From IMG/VR virus record IMGVR_UViG_3300009159_000131, positions 1 to 40,214 of that record: a stretch of 40,214 nt of DNA; one strand, written 5' to 3'. Below are positions 30,338 through 38,034 of this stretch, one piece after another. This DNA comes from a virus. Position numbers and translations under genes: made by a program. The notes below the pieces were generated by a model. That model did no database searches. It was given only the letters and a program-made list of their open reading frames with translations, and was not told the origin of the DNA. Position 1 is the stretch's first letter. The number at the start of each line of letters is the position of its first letter.

Positions 30338-31246
30338 TTAGGTCTTTATCAATCGAACAACGTGATCGGTTGCACCCGCAAGTGCATTGGTTGATCGGTA
30401 TGCCATCATCTTGAGTGGCATCGACAATCTGCCCTCAACGGGAATCGTGGGTGCTCCGTCTGGAATTTTTAAATTGGCGAACGAAAATGTATACGTGTTG
30501 GTTCCATCGTTGACAGCAAGTGATGCCGCCGCGCCCGCAAGAGCCGCACGATACAGCGTTTTGTTGTTCGAAAGACTGTTGGTTGCGTCTCGGAAGTCGA
30601 AGGTCATGTCCAGCGACACTTCCATGTTTCCGGCCTCGTACAGAGTCGGAGTCAACGAGTTTTCGATGGTCGGGATCAAGTTGTTGTTGATGGTAAGCGT
30701 AAAGCTCTGAGGGGTGTACGGTGTTCCCGAGTAGGTAAAAACAACGTCTTGGAATGTAAGGGCTACTCCGCACGACGGAGCCACTGGGCTAACTGGCCAC
30801 GACCCACCAGAAGATTCCAATTCACCAACGCAAGCAAAAGACCAATCCAAGTAGTTCGACTCCGAACCAGAAAGCGTAAATTGATTCACTCGTAGCTTGT
30901 TGTACAGATAAAACTCAACAACCTTATCAACGAAGGCAAAGAACTTTGCATCCGACGACGAGGCATTTTCTCCTGGAATCAGCGTTGCTCCAGAGGCGGC
31001 AAAGAACACGCGCGGCATGATCCAATCTATCTCGGCTGCATTCAAACGACCCGAGAACGTTCCCTGACACAAGTCCTTTAAGACTCTTGCCCGGCAAGAT
31101 GCAGGTTGCCGTGTTCCCCTATGCCCCTCACTGGCACCAAACTCACGAGTGCCGACAAGTGAGCATTCTCGAAACTCGAACCACTGCGGGCTAGAGAGTG
31201 CCGCATCGGCGGACAGCATCATTCTGGTTGCGACGGATTGTGCCAT
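30338..31246 (-). CDS. major tail tube protein, 302 aa
   Basis: A beta-rich protein with no membrane or enzyme motifs, located just before the tail chaperones and tape measure genes. Segments such as G-V-A-L-T-F-Q-D-V-V-F-T-Y-S-G-T-P-Y near 176, M-E-V-S-L-D-M-T-F-D-F near 220 and Y-T-F-S-F-A-N-L-K-I-P near 262 form strand pairs typical of tail tube folds. It would assemble as stacked rings making the tail. The terminator right after the gene fits a product needed in many copies. Confidence 0.75.
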   Translation of the reverse strand: MAQSVATRMMLSADAALSSPQWFEFRECSLVGTREFGASEGHRGTRQPASCRARVLKDLCQGTFSGRLNAAEIDWIMPRVFFAASGATLIPGENASSSDAKFFAFVDKVVEFYLYNKLRVNQFTLSGSESNYLDWSFACVGELESSGGSWPVSPVAPSCGVALTFQDVVFTYSGTPYTPQSFTLTINNNLIPTIENSLTPTLYEAGNMEVSLDMTFDFRDATNSLSNNKTLYRAALAGAAASLAVNDGTNTYTFSFANLKIPDGAPTIPVEGRLSMPLKMMAYRSTNALAGATDHVVRLIKT

Positions 31247-31309
31247 TTTAAAAAGCCCTTTGTTGCAAAACGTATTTCGTCGTTATTCTATCGCCGCGCT
31301 GCGCACCAA

Positions 31310-31726
31310 CTAACCGCGAATCGATTTCATCATTTCGATCCAAGCCGGAATTGCCGTCACGCTGCTCTTGTAGACCAAAGGCAATTGATCCATCATCACA
31401 CCCTCGGCGTTTGCAATTGGATGTCGCTCGACACAATGAATCGCATCGTCTCCCGACATTGGCAAGCAAGTTGCCGGCACGATATCGATCTCTTCCAAGT
31501 CAGGAATTCGGTTAAGTGTTCGGAACATCCAAACCGCTTCGTCCTCAGTTTCGGCACAAACCAAGCTTGTAACGTCTAGGTGTTTTGCCACCCACCAACC
31601 ATCGACTGTCGCCTTGGTTTCTGGCTCGGTTTGTTGGGTAGATTCTGACCCAAAAAGAATAGACGGTCTATTCTTTTCTTCTTCCAAGTCCTGTGTTTTC
31701 ATTGGTGCGTCATTTTCGGAACTCAT
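31310..31726 (-). CDS. hypothetical tail-region protein containing palindrome P4, 138 aa
   Basis: The N-terminal 35 residues are acidic and low in structure. They include K-N-R-P-S-I-L-F, encoded by palindrome P4. The rest is a compact domain (V-D-G-W-W-V-A-K-H-L near 41-50, then W-M-F-R-T-L-N-R-I-P-D-L). No family is recognised. It begins nine bases past the upstream stop, between the tail terminator-like gene and the tail tube gene. The hairpin in its 5' coding part may limit transcription or translation. Confidence 0.65.
   Translation of the reverse strand: MSSENDAPMKTQDLEEEKNRPSILFGSESTQQTEPETKATVDGWWVAKHLDVTSLVCAETEDEAVWMFRTLNRIPDLEEIDIVPATCLPMSGDDAIHCVERHPIANAEGVMMDQLPLVYKSSVTAIPAWIEMMKSIRG
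31652..31677. repeat. palindrome P4, inside a coding sequence
   Basis: Arms AAAAGAATAGAC and its exact complement flank one central base. It is the only one of the five copies that lies within a reading frame, at codons 18-26 of the 138-residue gene, about 55 bases past the stop of the previous gene. Confidence 0.7.
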
Positions 31727-31734
31727 AATTTGCC

Positions 31735-32262
31735 TTATAAACTGGAAGAGTTAAATCTAAGTGCTGTTACCCTCACAAACACCAAACAACCGGAGGCGTC
31801 AAACCCAGCTTCGAAGGCTGGATCAACGAACGTTTTATCCGGCATTACCTGGGTCATCTGCAAAACGGTCTTGGCATATTTTCCGGCTGTCGTGGCCGTG
31901 TCAAACGTCGCGTTTAACGCTCGCATTGTAGCGGGAAGAAACGCCGCCGACTTGTTGCGGAATATTTCTTCCACTCGCTCGATGTGCGCCATGTGAGACT
32001 CCATGCCGCTCGTTAGGTCTGAGTCGCTTGGGTTTACGATCACCACATTGCATGGGAAAACAAGCTCATCCTCCTGAACCGTGTTAAACGGCGAGGTAAC
32101 GCCTCTTGGAGCCGGAGTGACGAAAGCCCCAGGTAGCCACGTAGAGCCCCGATTGTACGGCTTTTTGCGAACCTTGAAGACTCTTGATGTTAGGTCTGCG
32201 TCCGCGTTCAGTGTCGCGGCTACCGCTGTTAGGATTGCATGAAATCTACTACCTGATGCCAT
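31735..32262 (-). CDS. tail terminator/joining-like protein, 175 aa
   Basis: ATG 32262 overlaps the upstream stop as TGATG, which decides the start; the frame continues farther upstream as a shadow. The chain has an N-terminal helix (F-H-A-I-L-T-A-V-A-A-T-L-N near 6-18), a central P-C-N-V-V-I-V-N-P-S segment and a beta C-terminus. Small alpha/beta proteins at this place, after the tail completion protein and before the tail tube, are usually tail terminators that cap the tail. The assignment is by order and general fold. Confidence 0.55.
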   Translation of the reverse strand: MASGSRFHAILTAVAATLNADADLTSRVFKVRKKPYNRGSTWLPGAFVTPAPRGVTSPFNTVQEDELVFPCNVVIVNPSDSDLTSGMESHMAHIERVEEIFRNKSAAFLPATMRALNATFDTATTAGKYAKTVLQMTQVMPDKTFVDPAFEAGFDASGCLVFVRVTALRFNSSSL

Positions 32263-32717
32263 CACGGACCCCCAAATAGAACAAGAACCACACCCGTCGC
32301 GAACTCGTCGACGACCTCGGACATCCAAGAATCATTGAGCCACAAAAACGGCCTTGCTGGAATCCGCGAAGTTCCGCCTTGCTGCCATCCAGAGTAAAAC
32401 AAACTCGTACCCAACGCCATCTCGCGATCACCAATTTGTTGGACTGATCCTTTTTCGCCAGTCTCCGTTACTGACCTGAGCAAATCGCCGCTCAGAATCA
32501 ACAACGGGTGAGGCCCGTATTTTGCTATCGTGTACGGCGCGTGAGGAGCCCAGTCACCCGATGGACCCTCTGCACGTTCGAAGTTGTCTCCGAAGGCATT
32601 TTGAAGGTTTGGCACGATCCTAGTAAACGCCGCCGCAAACGATCCTCGTTCCATTTCCTGAGAAAGCTCGTCGATCCAATATTCTGCCTCCTCGGCTGGG
32701 AACTCTTTCGGGATCAT
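32262..32717 (-). CDS. phage virion morphogenesis / tail completion protein, 151 aa
   Basis: W-A-P-H-A-P-Y-T-I-A-K near 56-66, L-L-I-L-S-G-D-L-L-R-S-V near 71-82, F-Y-S-G-W-Q-Q-G-G near 106-114 and I-P-A-R-P-F-L-W-L near 118-126 match the conserved blocks of the phage virion morphogenesis family (Mu gpG-like): W-x-P, L-L-x-S-G-x-L, Y-x-x-x-x-Q-x-G, and A-R-P-F-L. These proteins complete the head-tail junction. The start overlaps the upstream gene as ATGA. Confidence 0.8.
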   Translation of the reverse strand: MIPKEFPAEEAEYWIDELSQEMERGSFAAAFTRIVPNLQNAFGDNFERAEGPSGDWAPHAPYTIAKYGPHPLLILSGDLLRSVTETGEKGSVQQIGDREMALGTSLFYSGWQQGGTSRIPARPFLWLNDSWMSEVVDEFATGVVLVLFGGP

Positions 32718-33013
32718 CGCAACTGGCCTTGGTACTCAGTCACATGAATATTAGAGGCCGCTGCGGACGGGCCATTGATAGCTCCAATCGCAGGCGCAGC
32801 CATGTTCAACGTCGATACGTGAATCGGAACTCCGACCGGAAGATACATCCCCGTCGCGTCCGCTGTTTGCGAGCCGTCTCCCACTTCTACGTAGGCATCG
32901 GAAGTTCTCGCAATCAGCATTACCGCTTTTGTTCCAGCCGTTAAATTTGTAGACGACGATGTTCCGCTTGTCGTAATAACTTTACCCGTCAACGGGCCTA
33001 TCATAATTTTCAT
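32714..33013 (-). CDS. small structural protein, 99 aa
   Basis: A beta-rich protein (V-I-T-T-S-G-T-S-S-S-T-N-L, then Y-V-E-V-G-D-G-S-Q, then V-G-V-P-I-H-V) like small head-fibre or decoration proteins. No family is named. It begins two bases after the 272-residue repeat protein gene and overlaps the tail completion gene as ATGA. Confidence 0.6.
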   Translation of the reverse strand: MKIMIGPLTGKVITTSGTSSSTNLTAGTKAVMLIARTSDAYVEVGDGSQTADATGMYLPVGVPIHVSTLNMAAPAIGAINGPSAAASNIHVTEYQGQLR

Positions 33014-33015
33014 GT

Positions 33016-33834
33016 TTACTGCTCCTTAGTGGTTCTCTTGCAAAAGCATCTATATTGGGAATGATCCATTAGCGTCTTCGAACTTTTGATTATCCAAGTG
33101 CAGTCGAATGCTACTAGCCTATCTCCAATACTCGGCCTGATTGGATTTGATCCGCTCATTAGTGTTGGTGCAAACACAACGAAAACTAGGTCAGTTGGCT
33201 CGTAACCAATTGTAGAAGCTGCGACTACAACCTCGTTGTGGGTAGGCGATGCTCGTTTCGCTTTTACTCCGGAAGCGGGAGCAGCAAGATTTGTAACCCC
33301 GGCTGAATCGAATTCGTATCCAAGATCTTCAATACCGTCTAAGTATAACCAGTCGTCTTCATAATCTACACTCAGTAGATTTGTAATTACGCCAGTTCCA
33401 ACTACAGCCTGCACACCCGAAGTACCCGTGGCAGTACCAGTGAGCGAAAGATTTCCCGCAGCCGATCCGCGAATTAGGACCGTACCCGTCGCGCTGCCAG
33501 TCAGTGGTAGATCACCGGAAGCAATTGCAATGCTCCCGCTGATAGTCGATCCGGTCGCGCTGCCGGTGAGAGGCAAGCTACCCGCAGCCGTTGCGGTAAT
33601 CAGTACAGTCCCGCTTGAACTGCCAGCTAGTGGTAAATCACCGGAAGCCGAGCCACGAACCAGCACCGTGCCAGTTGCAGAACCCGTAAGCGGTAAATCT
33701 CCGGACGCCGTACCCTGAACAAGAACCGTGGACGTCGCGCTGCCGCTCATAGGCAAGCTACCAGATGCAACGCCGTTAATTCCACTGACAATCACACTAC
33801 CACTGCCGGTAGCTGGCATTCGAACGCGCAGCAT
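33016..33834 (-). CDS. structural protein with six 20-residue beta repeats, 272 aa
   Basis: Residues of about 20-145 consist of six near-tandem units of about 20 residues built on A-S-G-D-L-P-L-T-G-S-A-T-G-T-V-L-V-R-G. The C-terminal 125 residues form a separate domain (W-L-Y-L-D-G-I-E-D-L-G-Y-E-F near 166) ending in a cysteine-containing basic tail. The repeats probably form a beta-solenoid or extended fibre, and the tail domain may attach to the capsid or neck. No family is known to me. Confidence 0.65.
   Translation of the reverse strand: MLRVRMPATGSGSVIVSGINGVASGSLPMSGSATSTVLVQGTASGDLPLTGSATGTVLVRGSASGDLPLAGSSSGTVLITATAAGSLPLTGSATGSTISGSIAIASGDLPLTGSATGTVLIRGSAAGNLSLTGTATGTSGVQAVVGTGVITNLLSVDYEDDWLYLDGIEDLGYEFDSAGVTNLAAPASGVKAKRASPTHNEVVVAASTIGYEPTDLVFVVFAPTLMSGSNPIRPSIGDRLVAFDCTWIIKSSKTLMDHSQYRCFCKRTTKEQ
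33415..33790. repeat. 60-bp coding tandem repeat, six units
   Basis: About six units of roughly 60 bases, alike but not identical, encode the 20-residue repeats of the 272-residue protein. Third-position differences between units show that they are not freshly copied. Confidence 0.65.
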
Positions 33835-33835
33835 G

Positions 33836-34594
33836 TTAGTCTCCGATCAGTGGTGGTTGGTTGCGGAATGGATGACTTGCTACGAGCGTGTTGTCACTGC
33901 CCCACCATTTCCACGCAAGATATCCCTCGATCAATTCGATTGTGTTTATTACCGCTCCGCTTAACAAAACAATTACTTCGTTTATTTCACCAGTAATCGC
34001 GCGACTTGGGGGGCTAAAATTGTTACATCCGACGTGAGTCAATGCTTGAGTGGAAGTATAAGCAGAAGTTGGGACATGAGATTGAACACAAAGGGAGCTT
34101 GGTCGTGCTGTAGTTAGGCCATCCCCTATAGACGTTCCGTTTCTTCGATTGATACCGTTTAGCGTAGCGGAGCTTGTGAAGGTGCTGTTAAATATTTGTG
34201 TGTTGTTTAAATGTCCATGATAGGGTGCCTTAGCACTTGTAAGTACTGCGCCAATCGGCTCAACATATCCTACTGTAGAAGAGTCTCGGTAAACTAAAAA
34301 CAAACCTTGATGGTCGTTTACCGTTATCGTCATGAAAGCACTTCCACCGAAAAACAAGGATCTTTTCCCGTTCACCGTGGTTATGGTTGGCTGATATCCA
34401 GTAAGGTTTTGAATCGCATTTCGACCGTTACCGGACTTGTCCCGCCACTGACTAACACCGGTAGCAATTGTGATCGTGGACAAATCGTCTACGTCCAGCC
34501 ACATCGCAATCGCCGAATTTGAAGCAAGCAGCGAAGGATTCCACAACCGCTTTTGCAAGCGTGCTTCGTCTGTTCGAGATACGCCGCGAGGCAT
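33836..34594 (-). CDS. LamG/concanavalin-like lectin-domain protein, 252 aa
   Basis: M-W-L-D-V-D-D-L-S-T-I-T at 31-42, V-S-Q-W-R-D-K-S-G-N-G-R-N-A at 47-60, and near the end G-E-I-N-E-V-I-V-L-L with I-E-G-Y-L-A-W-K-W-W-G then A-S-H-P-F form the known pattern of LamG-like jelly-roll domains found in marine bacteria and phages. Such domains bind glycans. Placed among head and connector genes, it may decorate the capsid or neck. The start overlaps the upstream stop as TAATG. Confidence 0.78.
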   Translation of the reverse strand: MPRGVSRTDEARLQKRLWNPSLLASNSAIAMWLDVDDLSTITIATGVSQWRDKSGNGRNAIQNLTGYQPTITTVNGKRSLFFGGSAFMTITVNDHQGLFLVYRDSSTVGYVEPIGAVLTSAKAPYHGHLNNTQIFNSTFTSSATLNGINRRNGTSIGDGLTTARPSSLCVQSHVPTSAYTSTQALTHVGCNNFSPPSRAITGEINEVIVLLSGAVINTIELIEGYLAWKWWGSDNTLVASHPFRNQPPLIGD

Positions 34595-35013
34595 TAGCTA
34601 ACATCCTCGTTGAACGGACGGACGTAGAGTTCGTTTCCGCTGGCCGCCGTGCTGACGCCAGAATTGTTAACGATTTGAAGCACGCACGCGAAAGGGTATA
34701 GACGGACCATCGGGAACGTAACAACCTTTGCGCCCGCCGTCGTTGTAAGTGCCGCTGTATATACGTCAAACGAACCCGCATTAAGATCTGGCGTGTCGGT
34801 CCCATCCCCAGCGTAGACCCGCAACGTTATCGACCCTCCTGCCGTTGGCGTTAGCGAACCAAGCTTGACCGTGACTATAGAATACAGATCGCGGTTCGTG
34901 CTGTTGTCGTACGTTATTGCCGTCCCAGCAGAGCCGTTTGCCAACGAATTGAAAGTCGTGCTGGCAAGATTCGAACTTCTAGCGCTTGGTGACGCCCATT
35001 TTGCAACAGCCAT
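34594..35013 (-). CDS. beta-rich structural protein, 139 aa
   Basis: Rich in Thr, Ala, Gly and Val with alternating hydrophobic strands (L-Y-S-I-V-T-V-K-L-G-S-L; I-T-L-R-V-Y-A-G-D-G; C-V-L-Q-I-V-N-N). It looks like a small virion decoration or jelly-roll protein, but no family is recognised. It begins directly after the previous stop and ends in TAATG overlap with the lectin-like gene. Confidence 0.6.
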   Translation of the reverse strand: MAVAKWASPSARSSNLASTTFNSLANGSAGTAITYDNSTNRDLYSIVTVKLGSLTPTAGGSITLRVYAGDGTDTPDLNAGSFDVYTAALTTTAGAKVVTFPMVRLYPFACVLQIVNNSGVSTAASGNELYVRPFNEDVS

Positions 35014-35454
35014 TTACTTTGATCCCCTAGCTAATCCGACTGATCGGGCTGATACGTTGATGCCGTTATATTCGGCCCATGATGGATAACGCTCGCGCTT
35101 TGAAAGGCTGTACAACAAGTCGCGTTGCGCTGTCGTAATCAAGCCGCTATCGACGAAACTTTGCATTTGTTGCCGACTTGTCTCCAGAGCCATGTTCAGC
35201 CCTCTCCTCCCCTCAAGGACTCGCATTCCCCACTTCACTACAGAATTGGTAGAAGAAAGTTGCTCAAGGGTGTTCAGAATTTCGGCCCCTGCGACAGTGC
35301 CTAAAATGTTCATGACTGTTCCTGGATCGATATTCGTTTCGGCCCAAGTTGTAATTACTGGTAACGTAGGATCGGGAGCGTTGAGAATGCTCGCAGCCGC
35401 CCAATCTGGTAGTGCTGCAACATCAGCAAGTTGTAATCGTTCTTGTAGCGTCAT
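35014..35454 (-). CDS. hypothetical head/connector-region protein, 146 aa
   Basis: Helical in most parts, with L-P-D-W-A-A-A-S-I-L-N near 15-25, M-N-I-L-G-T-V-A-G-A near 48 and Y-S-L-S-K-R-E-R-Y-P-S-W-A-E-Y near the C-terminus. ATG 35454 with AAGG seven bases ahead is chosen; ten more codons are open upstream. No family is recognised. The position among small head genes suggests a head-tail connection role. Confidence 0.6.
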   Translation of the reverse strand: MTLQERLQLADVAALPDWAAASILNAPDPTLPVITTWAETNIDPGTVMNILGTVAGAEILNTLEQLSSTNSVVKWGMRVLEGRRGLNMALETSRQQMQSFVDSGLITTAQRDLLYSLSKRERYPSWAEYNGINVSARSVGLARGSK

Positions 35455-35496
35455 AGTTTTGCCTTGCGTGTATATCGATCCCAAACAAAAACAAAA

Positions 35497-35898
35497 TCAC
35501 CCACCGCCAGCGTTGATCGTGAAAGCTGTAACTGTTACTTGCTGGCCCGATGCGATCGAAACGTTGTCTAAGGTCATGTCTCCACCGCCGCCCGTTGCCG
35601 TAACTGTGCCTTGAATATGACACGTCGCGCCTTGGTTGATCCTAAAATGTGCAGCCGTTCCGGTCGCATCGGCAGAGGGGTCTTGCCATGTACCGCTCAG
35701 CGCTTTAGCACCGCTGGAGGCCGCTGCCATCCAATCCGACGGCAAAACCAAAGTTGCCAACACAGTCCCGCTCGCAGCCGCCGCGCAGTTGGCTGGCACC
35801 GAACCGCTCCGGATTTCGAGAGTCGGCGCAGTGCTAACCGTCGTTTCGATCGCGTCAAGAGACGCATTGCGAGCTGCGGTAGAAAATTGAAAAGTCAT
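35497..35898 (-). CDS. beta-rich structural protein, 133 aa
   Basis: It starts M-T-F-Q-F-S-T-A-A-R-N-A and is rich in Ala, Thr and Gly, with a C-terminal beta region (V-T-V-T-A-F-T-I-N). ATG 35898 has AAGGA nine bases ahead; the frame is open farther upstream. The N-terminal segment A-R-N-A-S-L-D-A-I-E-T recalls small phage head proteins of unknown role. No family is named. Confidence 0.6.
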   Translation of the reverse strand: MTFQFSTAARNASLDAIETTVSTAPTLEIRSGSVPANCAAAASGTVLATLVLPSDWMAAASSGAKALSGTWQDPSADATGTAAHFRINQGATCHIQGTVTATGGGGDMTLDNVSIASGQQVTVTAFTINAGGG

Positions 35899-35923
35899 TG
35901 CAAAATATCCTTTAAGTTTCTGT

Positions 35924-36196
35924 TTATCGCGAGTAACCGTTATCACCCTCTGTCACTACTTCCCACGCACCGTCTTCGTTATCAATCGCCGCTTGGACAG
36001 CACTTTCATCGAGAATTAGCTTGTTAATCTGGCCAAGCTCTTCGTACAAAGACTTGCGCCATTGCACGTGATCGATCGCCGTTCCTCCGTCTGAGGTCAT
36101 CGCGTTGGGCTTGCCACCCACGCTCGTTTTCGTCATGGCATTTAGATCGGCAAGAATAGTTGCCCGTCTTGCTTTTAGATCATCTATCAATGCCAT
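35924..36196 (-). CDS. small helical head-region protein, 90 aa
   Basis: It starts M-A-L-I-D-D-L-K-A-R-R-A-T-I-L-A-D-L-N-A-M. Two helices with an H-V-Q-W-R-K-S-L-Y-E-E-L middle and an acidic tail. ATG 36196 with GGAGG five bases ahead is chosen over an upstream in-frame TTG that lies on the binding site. Small helical proteins of this size after the capsid gene are often head-tail connector parts. Confidence 0.6.
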   Translation of the reverse strand: MALIDDLKARRATILADLNAMTKTSVGGKPNAMTSDGGTAIDHVQWRKSLYEELGQINKLILDESAVQAAIDNEDGAWEVVTEGDNGYSR

Positions 36197-36213
36197 GACT
36201 GCCTCCAATCAAT

Positions 36214-36726
36214 CTACTGCGGGTTGAGAACCTTTTCGTCTGCCACGTCGAGCAACGTTTGCTCGTCGTCCGTAAGTGTGCCGCCGTTCTCCGACTTCTT
36301 TCGAAGCTTCGAAACAAACTGCGATTGTTTGATTCGTGCGTCTCGTCTTGGGTCAACGCACTTTGCTGAAACTGGGTGCAAGCTTGGGTCAATCTGTAGC
36401 CCTGGACGCTCTGGATGCGATCTTGTGAGTATGAACCACCGGATCGCCTCGGACTCGTCGCACGCCTCTACAATCTCGTTTGGAAGCCCTGGGTGCGGCT
36501 TTTTGAGACCTACTTCGAACTTGTAGCCCTCGCCCTTCGTGATATCCGTTGCACCGCGAACCGTTCGATTTGCTAACGAGTCTTGATTAGCCTGAGCAAC
36601 CTTTTGAGCCTCGGCAAGTTCTTTTTCTCGCTGCTCGATTATCTTGTTTGCGGCCTCCAATTTTGCTTGGAGGTCGGAAACTGAATCAGCTTTTGCAACT
36701 TCGGAATTCTTTGGATCAGAGGCCAT
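36214..36726 (-). CDS. hypothetical protein after capsid gene, 170 aa
   Basis: An N-terminal coiled coil (L-Q-A-K-L-E-A-A-N-K-I-I-E-Q-R-E-K-E-L near 19-37) is followed by a domain with F-E-V-G-L-K-K-P-H-P-G-L-P and I-R-W-F-I-L-T-R, then a charged C-terminus. No family is recognised. The gene is separated from the capsid gene by two hairpins, one with a T7 run, so it should be made in lower amount than capsid protein. Confidence 0.65.
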   Translation of the reverse strand: MASDPKNSEVAKADSVSDLQAKLEAANKIIEQREKELAEAQKVAQANQDSLANRTVRGATDITKGEGYKFEVGLKKPHPGLPNEIVEACDESEAIRWFILTRSHPERPGLQIDPSLHPVSAKCVDPRRDARIKQSQFVSKLRKKSENGGTLTDDEQTLLDVADEKVLNPQ

Positions 36727-36737
36727 TTGACACCTAC

Positions 36738-36768
36738 AAAAAAAGGAACGTGTTGATAACTCACGTCC
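36738..36768 (-). terminator. intrinsic terminator after the capsid gene
   Basis: GGGACGTG and CACGTTCC pair on the minus strand (one mismatch) around a 9-base loop and are followed by TTTTTTT. It lies 40 bases past the capsid stop. Confidence 0.7.
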
Positions 36769-36792
36769 CTAGTGTAAGATTTTCAATCCGTT

Positions 36793-36816
36793 TGCACTAG
36801 CCGATGGCTAGGTGCA
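36793..36816 (-). other. hairpin at the capsid stop codon
   Basis: TGCAC-C-TAGCC and GGCTAGTGCA form ten pairs with one bulged base around a 3-base loop, and the capsid stop codon TAG is inside the stem. Without a T run it is more likely an RNA 3'-end stabiliser working with the terminator that follows. Confidence 0.5.
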
Positions 36817-37977
36817 CTTGAGCATTCGTCGTCGATCCTTGACCGCTGGCGCTCCTCGTTCGCTGCTCTTGAACCGAACAACAACATCGCGGGTGAACCC
36901 TACTTCGTTGTTGTCGGGAGCCTGAACAGTTTGCAAAGGCCAGTTTTGCATATAAGCAAACGCGGACTTTGGATCGCCTGCGAACCATGTCGTATCCGAG
37001 CTTGTTCGTTGGCGAACGTACTGGCCGGAAACAACGCTGTAAGGCGTCTTAACTAGGTTTCCGTTGTTGTACGTTTGCTGTACAGCCGTCTGTGTTGCCG
37101 TTCGAACCATCGAGGCGGTTTGAATCCGGCCAGCAGTGATTTCAAGAGCCTTCGGAACCAATACCACTTTCAGGGTCAGCGCGATTGGCTCACCAGTGTT
37201 TGGATCAGTCATGACGTTAAACTTCTGCTGTGCAGTGTCAATCGAAGTCCAATCCGTAAGTGTGTTGGTCACACTGTTGTCGGACTGGTAGGTCGCTTCT
37301 GCTGCTCCACCGTTGCGTCGGTAGATAGTCGTCACGCCCGTCACACAGTCGAGAATTCTCTTCTCTTTGGAGATTCGAATTGCATCGCCTGTTTGCCCGG
37401 CACGTTGCATTAACAATCCAGTGCGGTCGAAGTAAATAATTTCCTTCGTCACGTCCAAGATCAAACCGCGCTTGATCGTTTCAGGAGTGTCAACCCATTC
37501 TTCGGAGAACGTCGCGTTGGGGTACGGAGCGGCCTCGTTGACGATTTCGACATCATCACCAATACGGCCAATGCCTGGAAGCTTCTCGCCGTTGAAAGAT
37601 GTTTGTACAGTCTCAACGAGTTGATCGCCAACAAACTCAGGCGACTCGTATGCAAGCAACGTTCCGGTGTACGCAATCTGACCGATAATGTTTGCGAAGT
37701 TCGAAGTATCAACCGCGTTGGCCGATTCTTGAACATGGAACCCACCCGATTCTCTAGGGTCGAGAAACCGAACCGCCTCGCGTCCATCTTCAACGAACTG
37801 CTCAAACAGTTCTTTGACCGACCATCGTTCTTGGATGCCTTCGCCTTCTTCGCGTAGGCTACCGATAAAGTTTTCTCGGAAGTCCGACTGTGCAGCTTTA
37901 CCGCCTTTATTCGCCAACTCGAATTCCCTGCGGAGCTTTTGATGGCGAATGGTTTTCGTACTTGTGGTTCGTAGCAT
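36808..37977 (-). CDS. major capsid protein, 389 aa
   Basis: The length, the position after the protease/scaffold gene and the fold-like segments identify an HK97-type shell protein: a charged helical N-terminal arm (about 1-70), then D-V-E-I-V-N-E-A-A-P-Y-P-N near 145, L-I-L-D-V-T-K-E-I-I-Y-F-D-R-T near 170, and a long C-terminal alpha/beta part with P-W-P-L-type beta strands near its end. ATG 37977 has GGAG five bases ahead and is preferred to the TTG 19 codons upstream, whose stretch is a triple CAACAACCTTTTT repeat. The flanking terminator and leader fit high expression. Confidence 0.8.
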   Translation of the reverse strand: MLRTTSTKTIRHQKLRREFELANKGGKAAQSDFRENFIGSLREEGEGIQERWSVKELFEQFVEDGREAVRFLDPRESGGFHVQESANAVDTSNFANIIGQIAYTGTLLAYESPEFVGDQLVETVQTSFNGEKLPGIGRIGDDVEIVNEAAPYPNATFSEEWVDTPETIKRGLILDVTKEIIYFDRTGLLMQRAGQTGDAIRISKEKRILDCVTGVTTIYRRNGGAAEATYQSDNSVTNTLTDWTSIDTAQQKFNVMTDPNTGEPIALTLKVVLVPKALEITAGRIQTASMVRTATQTAVQQTYNNGNLVKTPYSVVSGQYVRQRTSSDTTWFAGDPKSAFAYMQNWPLQTVQAPDNNEVGFTRDVVVRFKSSERGAPAVKDRRRMLKCT

Positions 37978-37986
37978 CTCAGCTCC

Positions 37987-38022
37987 AAGGTTGTTGAAAA
38001 AGGTTGTTGAAAAAGGTTGTTG
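37987..38022 (-). repeat. three tandem 13-base units in the capsid leader
   Basis: On the minus strand CAACAACCTT is repeated three times at a 13-base period (units at 37987, 38000 and 38013) joined by TTT. The array ends directly at the capsid gene's ribosome binding site. Its C/A/T-only make-up would keep the leader free of secondary structure. Confidence 0.7.
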
Positions 38023-38034
38023 AGTTAGGGCCAA

